Shown: positions 7,901-14,219 of the stretch, in pieces
How the letters are laid out: every line of letters starts with the position of its first letter
Numbering within the stretch: position 1 is the stretch's first letter
NCBI GenBank assembly: GCA_015523685.1
Contig: WAJW01000065.1
Location: forward strand, 1-18,515
Length of the DNA stretch: 18,515 bases
Origin: Archaeoglobaceae archaeon
GTDB taxonomy: Archaea; Halobacteriota; Archaeoglobi; Archaeoglobales; JdFR-42
Direction of reading: 5' to 3'
The notes under the pieces: generated by a model
The model's input: the letters and a program-made list of their open reading frames with translations, nothing else
Told to the model about the DNA's origin: nothing
Database searches by the model: none
Program-made: the position numbers and the translations under genes

Positions 7901-9167
7901 TATCCATTATCCTCCTCTTTATCCTTTCCACTTTATCAATGATCTTTTCTCTGTCGATTGTAAGAACCTTTCCTTTTTCAACCACAATTTTTCCATCTAC
8001 AATGACGTCTCTGACATCATAACCATTCCCGGAGTAAACTATGTTGTTGATAAGGTTATAGGATGGATGATAGGAAGGCGATGATACATCAATTATCACA
8101 ATATCAGCAAGTTTCCCCTCCTTTATCTCCCCACCTTCAAGACCATATGCCCTGTATCCGTTTTTCGTGGCCATGTCAATGGATTCGTAGGCTTTTAATG
8201 CAGATGCATTTCCGGAAAGGCATTTCTGGAGCAAGGGTGTAATTTTTATCTCCTCGAACATATTGTAGGAATTGTTTGAGGCTGCACCATCTGTGCCGAG
8301 GGCAACGTTTATTCCTTTCAAAACAAATTTGAAAACAGGTGCTATACCTGCTGACAGTTTGAGATTGCTGATGGGATTATGCACTATATGGGCCTTTCTC
8401 CTTTTTATGATCTCTATTTCACTATCACTCACCCTGACACAGTGGGCGAGAATCGTGTTCTCATCCAGAAACCCAATGCTGTTCAGGAGTTCAACGGGCG
8501 TCATCCCGTATTTTTTTCTGACCTCATCTATCTCCCAGGAGTTTTCTGAAGCATGGATCTGAACTTTGAGCCCATCATTATCCGCAACCTCCTTAACCTC
8601 CTTCAAAAATTCGGGAGTGCATGTATAGGTTGAATGTGGCCCGTACAGAGCTGTTATGGTCCCCTTCTGATGCCATTTCTTTACGAATTCTCTGCCGATC
8701 CTGAGTTCCTCTCTCCCCCGTGACTCATCACCTCTATCTGCCATGCCATAACACAGACACGCCCGGATCCCGGTCTCAAGAACCGCTCTTGCAGTCATGT
8801 CCATCTCTATGTACAGATCGGAGAAACAGGTTGTTCCGGTTCTCAGCATCTCGTATATCCCCAGAAGTGATCCATAGTAAATATCCCTTGCTGAAAGCTT
8901 TTTTTCAATTGGCCATACGGTCTCGCTTAGCCACCTCTCAAGGGGTTGATCCTCGGCCACACCTCTCAGAAGGCACATGGAGAGGTGGGTGTGGGCATTC
9001 ATCACTCCAGGGAGAACGGCACATCCACTTGCATCTATTGTTTGCCCGGCATGTACCTCCTGCCTGCCGGTATAGGTTATTCTGTTTCCTGAAATCCCAA
9101 TATTCATTCTGATAAATTCATGATCGAGGTATATCAGTCCGTTTTTTATGAGAATGTCATGCATCAT
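7869..9167 (-). CDS. mtaD: 5'-deoxyadenosine / MTA / SAH deaminase (amidohydrolase)
   Basis: Zinc amidohydrolase that removes the 6-amino group of adenine in 5'-methylthioadenosine, S-adenosylhomocysteine or 5'-deoxyadenosine. Visible: H59 and H61 (NAHTHLSM), H205 and E208 (IHASEN), H242 (LAHCV), D293 (GTDGAASNN), plus PLERWLSETVWPIE typical of this branch and a C-terminal composite-sandwich segment (EGKLADIVIID, VIVDGKIVV). The length of 432 residues fits. ATG 9167 or 9164 starts the protein; a TATA element about 26 nt upstream suggests a leaderless message. It heads the minus-strand run surE-rpiA-phosphoesterase-thiC. Methanogen relatives are known to deaminate 5'-deoxyadenosine, a ThiC by-product, so the linkage is metabolically sensible. 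The preferred substrate here is not determined by sequence. Confidence 0.9.
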   Translation of the reverse strand: MMHDILIKNGLIYLDHEFIRMNIGISGNRITYTGRQEVHAGQTIDASGCAVLPGVMNAHTHLSMCLLRGVAEDQPLERWLSETVWPIEKKLSARDIYYGSLLGIYEMLRTGTTCFSDLYIEMDMTARAVLETGIRACLCYGMADRGDESRGREELRIGREFVKKWHQKGTITALYGPHSTYTCTPEFLKEVKEVADNDGLKVQIHASENSWEIDEVRKKYGMTPVELLNSIGFLDENTILAHCVRVSDSEIEIIKRRKAHIVHNPISNLKLSAGIAPVFKFVLKGINVALGTDGAASNNSYNMFEEIKITPLLQKCLSGNASALKAYESIDMATKNGYRAYGLEGGEIKEGKLADIVIIDVSSPSYHPSYNLINNIVYSGNGYDVRDVIVDGKIVVEKGKVLTIDREKIIDKVERIKRRIMDNGQENTSDKR

Positions 9168-9185
9168 TTCAAACTGATTCCCACA

Positions 9186-9200
9186 ATACTTAAATATTAG
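9186..9200. promoter_or_regulatory. Shared TATA region of a divergent promoter
   Basis: The 71-bp gap between the deaminase (-) and aminotransferase (+) starts contains atacttaaatattag, an A/T element readable as a TATA box on both strands. On the minus strand it sits about 26 nt from ATG 9167 (leaderless). On the plus strand it predicts a start near 9220, leaving a short leader with gggtga 4 nt before ATG 9239. Confidence 0.45.
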
Positions 9201-9238
9201 CTTCTTAGTGGTTCTTCAGGATAAAACAGGGTGAGAAA

Positions 9239-10393
9239 ATGGGATTGGGTGCTTCAAGAGTGGAGAGCATATCGACCTCCATGATAAGGAAAATGTTTGA
9301 GATGGCACAGAAATCTGCGGGAAAAGAGATAATAAGTCTCGGCCTGGGTGAGCCTGACTTTGACACACCCCGGGAAATATGTGATTCAGCCTATAAAGCC
9401 ATGCAAAGTGGATACACTCACTACACGTCAAACTTTGGCATTCCTGAGCTGAGGGAAAAACTGGCTGAAAAATACAGAGAAGAGAATGGAATGGATATCA
9501 CCTCTGAGAATGTGATGGTTACTGTTGGAGCCTGCGAGGCGTTGATGAATATATCAATATCCCTCTTTGAAGAGGGTAGTAAGGTTATAATACCCTCGCC
9601 CAGCTTCGTGGGCTATTATGCCTATACCGGGATTGCCGGAGCCGTGCCGGTGCATCTGAAAACCTCACTGGAAAATGGCTTTGAGATAGACCCCGATGCG
9701 TTGAATGAAGTCGCGGGCAGGGATATAGATGCAATCATGATAAATTCTCCAAACAATCCAACTGGTGCAGTTATTCCGGAGAAAAAGGTCAGAGCTATAG
9801 CTGAAATCGCAGAAGACAACGATATGTGGATAATAAGTGACGAGGTCTATGAGAAGATAATTTACGAGAGAGAGCATACGAGTTTCGGGAAATATTATGA
9901 CAAGGTCATAACCGTGGGAGGCTTTTCCAAAACATTTGCCATGACTGGATGGCGTGTGGGTTATGTTATTGCGGATGAAAATATCATCGATATGCTTCTG
10001 AAGGTGCATCAGTTCAATGGAGTCTGCGCCCCGGCATTTGCCCAGAAAGCCCTCGTGGATTACGTTGGAGGGAACCTTCCCGCTGTGGATGATATGGTGA
10101 GAGAATTCAAAAGGAGACGGGATCTGGTGGTTAAGAGGCTGAACGAAATCGATGGGATAACTTGTTCGAAGCCCTACGGAGCGTTCTACGTATTTCCGAG
10201 GGTTGAGATAGGTGGCATGGACGGGTATGAATTCACAATGAAGCTGTTTGAGGATAAGGGAGTTGTTGTCGTTCCAGGCTCTGCCTTCGGTCCGGGCAAT
10301 GAAAACCACATCAGGATATCCTATGCCACAGCATATGATAAACTGGAAAGGGCTATGGATCTCATTGAAGAGTTTTCCGAGGAGAATAAGTGA
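9239..10393 (+). CDS. PLP-dependent class I aminotransferase (aspartate aminotransferase-like)
   Basis: Fold-type I, subgroup I-gamma aminotransferase of 384 residues. Signatures: SLGLGEPDFDTP near 33-44, HYTSNFGIPELR (substrate/PLP loop), NSPNNPTG (Asn contacting PLP), SDEVYEKIIY (Asp contacting the pyridine N), the Schiff-base Lys K231 in GGFSKTFAMTGWRVGY, and the C-terminal carboxylate-binding Arg in HIRISYA. ATG 9239 has gggtga just upstream. It is transcribed alone, divergent from the deaminase run and convergent with hisG. Aspartate or another amino acid (aromatic, alanine, N-succinyl-diaminopimelate-type) could be the donor; the I-gamma family is not specific enough to tell. Confidence 0.92.
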   Translation: MGLGASRVESISTSMIRKMFEMAQKSAGKEIISLGLGEPDFDTPREICDSAYKAMQSGYTHYTSNFGIPELREKLAEKYREENGMDITSENVMVTVGACEALMNISISLFEEGSKVIIPSPSFVGYYAYTGIAGAVPVHLKTSLENGFEIDPDALNEVAGRDIDAIMINSPNNPTGAVIPEKKVRAIAEIAEDNDMWIISDEVYEKIIYEREHTSFGKYYDKVITVGGFSKTFAMTGWRVGYVIADENIIDMLLKVHQFNGVCAPAFAQKALVDYVGGNLPAVDDMVREFKRRRDLVVKRLNEIDGITCSKPYGAFYVFPRVEIGGMDGYEFTMKLFEDKGVVVVPGSAFGPGNENHIRISYATAYDKLERAMDLIEEFSEENK

Positions 10394-10425
10394 CCTGAAC
10401 TGCAGGTCCATCCATACAATTTTTA
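10392..10425 (+). terminator. Possible terminator after the aminotransferase gene
   Basis: A perfect 6-bp stem gacctg/caggtc with a 5-nt loop (10392-10408) begins in the stop codon. After about 10 nt comes a T-run (caatttttaaaatctt). Archaeal termination relies mostly on the T-run, so the hairpin may be incidental. Confidence 0.35.
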
Positions 10426-10837
10426 AAATCTTATAATTAACCACAAAAGTCTTCTTTTCACGGTATTATGGTATTTTCTAACATCCTTTTCAGCTTTTCT
10501 GCAGAAGATCATAATTGATCCATTCTAACAATCCATTCAATCCTGAATGCTTTTTAAGCTTCTCCGGCAATATTGTTGATAATTTCCATATTCAGGGTTT
10601 TATTCCTTTATAAATCACCCGGCCTTCTCCGAACTCTGTGCATCTTTTGCATAATCAGTAGTGGACTCTGCATTCCTTCCTTGCCCTTTAAAGAGGTGAA
10701 AATCCATACTTCCGTGGAATGTTTTCCGGTGAATTTGTGCTGGAGAATCATGGAACAAAGGTTCTCTCTGAATTGTCTCTATGAATATCACCACAGGCGA
10801 GACTCATAAAAGAGGTATTTTAAAAAACAACCCTTTT
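10394..10837. other. Gene-poor spacer between convergent genes
   Basis: About 440 bp lie between the ends of the aminotransferase and hisG genes. The only long open frames (for example 10573-10809, +) have no recognisable domain or ribosome-binding site. A TATA-like tttataaat (about 10607-10615) and a downstream imperfect hairpin (10698-10726; gaaaa-tcca pairing with tgga-atg-ttttc) could belong to an untranslated RNA. I recognise no tRNA, C/D box pair or riboswitch. Confidence 0.4.
10818..10837 (-). terminator. U-run terminator downstream of hisG
   Basis: Immediately after the hisG stop the minus strand reads aaagggttgttttttaaaat, that is a T6 run about 12 nt past the stop codon. This is typical of archaeal intrinsic termination, which needs little or no hairpin. 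Confidence 0.5.
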
Positions 10838-11755
10838 TTAATCTCCAAATGTTATAACAGGGGACGTTGCAATCCTTCTTGCTCCAAGAGATCTGAGATT
10901 CGGCTTTAGAAATTTTACCTGTGAGCGGTCCAGAATTACATGCATGGCAACTCCACCCTGAGAAAGCTGGGAAACTGTGGGGTCAAACCCTCTTTCGGTC
11001 AGAAATTTCAGTATTCCACTGATGTTTTCCTCTTCGGGCACATTGAAAACAAGGCTGACGTAATCCCTTGAGTTCAGAACCTCCTTGATGTCCGTAATCA
11101 GGTTCTCCATTATCTCTCTCTTTCGATCATCTTTCATTGACCTGCGGTTTGCAATGAAGATGGAAAATACCTCCCGTTTGATAACGTCTATAATTCTTGC
11201 TCCATTCTCTCTCAGGGTAGTTCCCGATTCTGTCACTTCGAGTATAATGTCTGCCTCAGGCTCTGGAGAGATGAGAGAAGCCTCGGTTTTGCCAATGGGA
11301 TCAAACACAACCGCATTCAGACCCACCCTCTCTGCATACTTTCTCGCTATTTCAGGGAATTCAGATGCAAACATAACCTCCCTATCACCAACCTCTGCAA
11401 CAAAATCCTCAATGCTCATAACGTCAGGATAGAGCTCTTCAGAGACAGCCACCACAAGTTTGGTGGGTCTGAACTTCAATCTTTCAAGAACCATCACCCT
11501 CTCATCCATATCACGGTATGCAAGTCTGGCGTTCTCAAAGATGTCTTCACCCGTGAATCCTCCATCTCCCTTTCCCCGCATGACGTAAAATGGCATTATC
11601 TGGGGCCTGACCTGTTTGAATATTATATCCGGGTGATCAACACCTATCAGATACCCCCTTTCGCTTTTCTGAAGTCTGTACCCGGACTCAACAAGGGCAT
11701 TCCAGACACTCTCTTCAAGATGACCGTCAGGGAAGTAAATCTTGACTCTCTCCAT
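10838..11755 (-). CDS. hisG: ATP phosphoribosyltransferase HisG-like, long form
   Basis: HisG catalyses the first step of histidine synthesis (ATP + PRPP). Supported here by RPQIMPFYV (50-58), DGGFTGEDIFE (64-74), KLVVAVSEELYPD (99-111), the PRPP loop ESGTTLRENG (176-185) and IANRRS. A C-terminal regulatory HisG_C domain (about 231-305) contains DPTVSQLSQGGVAMHVI and LRSLGARRIATSPV. Its presence marks the long, HisZ-independent, histidine-regulated form. Oddities: the N-terminal PKGRL of the family reads PDGHL (9-13), losing both basic residues, and the usual GSVE reads GKTE. The start is ATG 11755 (MERVKIYFPDG), matching the family N-terminus and about 27 nt from a TATA box; a GTG at 11797 would add 14 atypical residues. 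No other his gene is nearby. It may be a functional divergent HisG or a paralogue. Confidence 0.78.
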   Translation of the reverse strand: MERVKIYFPDGHLEESVWNALVESGYRLQKSERGYLIGVDHPDIIFKQVRPQIMPFYVMRGKGDGGFTGEDIFENARLAYRDMDERVMVLERLKFRPTKLVVAVSEELYPDVMSIEDFVAEVGDREVMFASEFPEIARKYAERVGLNAVVFDPIGKTEASLISPEPEADIILEVTESGTTLRENGARIIDVIKREVFSIFIANRRSMKDDRKREIMENLITDIKEVLNSRDYVSLVFNVPEEENISGILKFLTERGFDPTVSQLSQGGVAMHVILDRSQVKFLKPNLRSLGARRIATSPVITFGD

Positions 11756-11779
11756 AAAGGTTGGGAGGAAATCACAATA

Positions 11780-11790
11780 ATTTATAAAGT
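11780..11790 (-). promoter_or_regulatory. TATA box for hisG
   Basis: The minus strand reads ctttataaatt in the 59-bp gap after the PUA gene. It is centred about 28 nt upstream of ATG 11755, so the hisG mRNA would be leaderless. A second TATA-like tatatagt lies further upstream (about 11804-11811). Confidence 0.45.
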
Positions 11791-11814
11791 TTGCCACCAG
11801 GCACTATATACCCA

Positions 11815-12282
11815 TCACTTTTCGCCCAGTCCATATCTGGTGCTCACCGCCATACCTCTGTTGAACTCAAGCATTTCCCTGGCTCCGAGAATTGCCTTTC
11901 CAGTTGCCAGAAGCCTGTCTCCCTCACTGACCACGATAACCTCGTCATTGGCTCTTATGGATCTGTCCACTTCAACAACGTGTTTTGCGAATACGTTTCC
12001 TCCCTTCTCGATAAATTCACTTACAGAATCAAGAACAACCACTCTGAGCCCGGGATATGGGAAGTGAGAGTGCAGTCTTCTTGCTCCTTCTATACTCAGG
12101 CTGAATATGCCTTCCTCGGGTTTCAGGGTTGCTATTCTGACGCCATCATCGTAAATCTGCCTCACCCTTCCCGTGCTCGAGTAAACAAATTCCACAGATT
12201 CCGGGAAAAGAACCATACCGGCTCCCTTTCCGAACTGGTATTCCGCAATCTCTCTCACCCTCCTCAGATCTTTATTTCCCAT
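11815..12282 (-). CDS. Small PUA-domain protein (archaeosine transglycosylase C-terminal-like)
   Basis: 155 residues in two parts. Residues 1-75 (DLRRVREIAEYQFGKGAG, GRVRQIYDDGVRIATLKPEEG) resemble the C2 module that precedes PUA in archaeosine tRNA-guanine transglycosylase and relatives. Residues 76-150 form a PUA RNA-binding domain (RVVVLDSVSEFIEKGGNVFAKHVVEVD, DEVIVVSEGDRLLATGKAILG, MLEFNRGMAVSTRYGLG). No catalytic TGT domain is attached. It probably binds tRNA or rRNA, perhaps as a partner of a modification enzyme. Its ATG overlaps the end of the upstream cis-prenyltransferase gene by 11 nt, with an aggaga site inside that gene, so it is translationally coupled. Why an RNA-binding protein is coupled to prenyl metabolism is not clear. 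Confidence 0.75.
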   Translation of the reverse strand: MGNKDLRRVREIAEYQFGKGAGMVLFPESVEFVYSSTGRVRQIYDDGVRIATLKPEEGIFSLSIEGARRLHSHFPYPGLRVVVLDSVSEFIEKGGNVFAKHVVEVDRSIRANDEVIVVSEGDRLLATGKAILGAREMLEFNRGMAVSTRYGLGEK

Positions 12283-12901
12283 ATCTCCTCTCCCTCCTCT
12301 GGTACTCTCTTATAGCCCTTAAAAAATCTATGTACCGCATCTCACTCCATTTAACATCCAGAAAGTAGAGTTCTGAATATATGCTCTGCCATATTAGAAA
12401 ATCTGCAAGTCTTGCTCCTGCTCTGAGTATCAGATCAGGTGGACTGGATATCCTGAGTTTAGAGGTGATCGTTCTATCGTTTATGTCCTCAATTCTCAGA
12501 TCTCTCCTTTCTATGTCATCAAGAATCGATTTAATGGCCTCAACAAGTTCAATTCTGCCTCCAACACCCATAACAATATTTATTTCGGGCCCATCTCCTT
12601 TTTCAAATTTTCTCGTATCTCCAGGCAGATGAATGCTGATCCTTCCCGTTTTCAAAATCTTTTCAATTTCATATATCGCATTTTCAATCTCTCCCTTCAA
12701 CCCATCAACAGAAGCGCATACTGTCAGCTCCCGAATGCCTGCCTTCCGTATCCATCCCAGAAATTCCCGGAGTTTTTTAAGCCCCCGGGTTGAAAATAGT
12801 TCTTTGCTGGTGGTTACAATCATGATGTGCCCGGGAAATCTTCCACCCTTCCTGAGTTCCCTCTCTATCTTTAGCTCATAGACCTTTCTTATGAAGTCCA
12901 T
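12272..12901 (-). CDS. Divergent short cis-prenyltransferase (UppS family)
   Basis: The C-terminal half is clearly UppS-like: GGRIELVEAI (114-123), PPDLILRAGARLADFLIWQ (154-172), SIYSELYFLDVKWSE (173-187) and a terminal RRERRYG. The catalytic N-terminal signature is not standard. Where UppS has HVAIIMDGNGRW, this protein has HIMIVTTSKELF (25-36), placing T31 at the Asp essential for catalysis and losing the Asn-Gly-Arg phosphate loop. The FSxENWxRP segment is also absent (CASVDGLKGEI), and the protein is 209 residues, about 40 shorter than E. coli UppS. The start is ATG 12901 (a TTG at 12907 is possible). It may bind polyprenyl phosphate without the usual condensation, act as a subunit as Nus1/NgBR-type proteins do, or use other chemistry. 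It is first in a minus-strand unit with the PUA gene. Confidence 0.72.
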   Translation of the reverse strand: MDFIRKVYELKIERELRKGGRFPGHIMIVTTSKELFSTRGLKKLREFLGWIRKAGIRELTVCASVDGLKGEIENAIYEIEKILKTGRISIHLPGDTRKFEKGDGPEINIVMGVGGRIELVEAIKSILDDIERRDLRIEDINDRTITSKLRISSPPDLILRAGARLADFLIWQSIYSELYFLDVKWSEMRYIDFLRAIREYQRRERRYGK

Positions 12902-12907
12902 TAACAA

Positions 12908-12941
12908 AAGTTATTTTATATTCAATACTTAACGCTTGTCA
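12908..12941. promoter_or_regulatory. Divergent promoter between the cis-prenyltransferase and DUF92 genes
   Basis: Only 40 bp separate the two ATGs (12901 - and 12942 +). The plus strand has ttttatatt centred about 26 nt before ATG 12942, predicting a leaderless DUF92 message. On the minus strand, A/T elements (gaatataaaat; taagtatt) lie upstream of ATG 12901, the latter at roughly the right distance. The two genes are likely co-regulated. Confidence 0.4.
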
Positions 12942-14198
12942 ATGGAAACGGAAATGAAAAAATTCAGAATTCTCACATATATCTCGCCCTTCCTGATGCT
13001 TTTCAATAATGACTGGATCTTCCCGCTTGGAATGGGATTGCTCATCCTTTTTACATTAATTCTTTCAGAAAAAGATAAGGAGGGATCATTTCTCAGGCTG
13101 GACATTCTGAATGTTCAGCTGACGATACTTTTGCTCTATATCATCGTTTTTCTGGGCATTCTTCCTGCTTACATTCTCTTCTCTTCCATTTTTGCCCTGA
13201 TATCCCTTGAAATGCCACTGAGATCCGGAATGAATTCGGAGAGGATAGTGTGGTACATTCCCATTATAACCGGTTCAATGCTCTTATACTCACTGATCTA
13301 TTCGGGGAATGTCCGTGGTAACGTGGTGGACTATGTGCTTTATCTATCCATAATCGGGGGTATAACCGCAACTCTGATAGAGAGCATCGAGAGCGGAGAA
13401 AATAAAGTTTTCACAATCCTTCTGGGAATTACAATGATAACATGGCTCTTTGACGAATTCGGATCGAGGGCAGGCAGGGAAGAGCTGATTTCAGCCTTTC
13501 TGATCTCTCTGTCCCTCGGGGCACTGGCCTACAAAGCGGGGGTTGCCAATGAGACAGGACTTTTAAGTGCGACACTCGTAGGTGTTATCATGATAATATT
13601 CGGTGGAATCAGGCATTTTTTCCTCCTTCTAACGTTTTATGTGGTGGGATCCGCATTTACAAAGTACAAGTATGAACTGAAAAAGGAGAGGGGAATTGCG
13701 GAACCAGAGGGGGGAGCAAGAGGATACTCAAATGTTCTGGGAAACAGTATAGCACCTCTCATTTTTACGGTGCTCTGGGGTGTGTTCAATCATCTCTATT
13801 TTCTTGCAGGATTTGTAGCAGCAACCGCAACGGCTACCGGAGACACCCTCGCAAGTGAGGTAGGTGAGACGTCATCGAGATATCCACGCCTGATAACCAG
13901 TTTGAAAAAGGTAAGACCGGGAACGAGCGGGGGTGTGACTCTCCTTGGAGAGATATCTGCAATGGGGGGATGTTTGATGATCGCAGTTCTCGGGATGGTC
14001 GCGGGAATGTACGGTCTTGTGGGCTCTATCATTGTTGCTGTTTCCGGATTCATCGGAGTTCATGTGGACAGTCTGTTGGGAGCAACTCTGGAGCGGAGGG
14101 GCTGGATAGATAACAGCACGGTCAACTTTATAGCCACACTTGCCGGTGGTGTTGTGGCCATTTTCCTAACAATGTACAGAAAATATTATCTATTCTGA
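12942..14198 (+). CDS. DUF92 family integral membrane protein (TMEM19/VTE6-like)
   Basis: Highly hydrophobic protein of 418 residues with about 10-12 predicted membrane segments. The C-terminal half from about residue 195 is DUF92: GLLSATLVGVIMIIFGG, a charged loop GGARGYSNVLGN (257-268), ATGDTLASEVGE (298-309), PRLITSLKKVRPGTSGGV (315-332), a Gly-rich membrane stretch, DSLLGATLERRGWIDNSTVN (376-395), and a last helix. The N-terminal about 190 residues add further membrane helices. The plant member VTE6 is a phytyl-phosphate kinase, so a CTP- or nucleotide-dependent polyprenyl-phosphate kinase role is a reasonable inference, strengthened by the divergent cis-prenyltransferase gene; archaeal function is unproven. 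ATG 12942 is chosen over TTG 12936 because of the TATA distance. rfcL follows after 21 nt, likely on the same transcript. Confidence 0.82.
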   Translation: METEMKKFRILTYISPFLMLFNNDWIFPLGMGLLILFTLILSEKDKEGSFLRLDILNVQLTILLLYIIVFLGILPAYILFSSIFALISLEMPLRSGMNSERIVWYIPIITGSMLLYSLIYSGNVRGNVVDYVLYLSIIGGITATLIESIESGENKVFTILLGITMITWLFDEFGSRAGREELISAFLISLSLGALAYKAGVANETGLLSATLVGVIMIIFGGIRHFFLLLTFYVVGSAFTKYKYELKKERGIAEPEGGARGYSNVLGNSIAPLIFTVLWGVFNHLYFLAGFVAATATATGDTLASEVGETSSRYPRLITSLKKVRPGTSGGVTLLGEISAMGGCLMIAVLGMVAGMYGLVGSIIVAVSGFIGVHVDSLLGATLERRGWIDNSTVNFIATLAGGVVAIFLTMYRKYYLF

Positions 14199-14219
14199 GA
14201 GGGATTTTCTTTCGGTTCG

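Noticed and set aside
9665..10444. 259-codon minus-strand frame opposite the aminotransferase
   Set aside because: Antisense shadow; the plus-strand frame contains all PLP-enzyme motifs.
10573..10809. 78-codon plus-strand open frame in the aminotransferase-hisG spacer
   Set aside because: No ribosome site, no domain resemblance, and Cys/Leu/Ser-rich composition unlike the neighbours; probably a chance frame.
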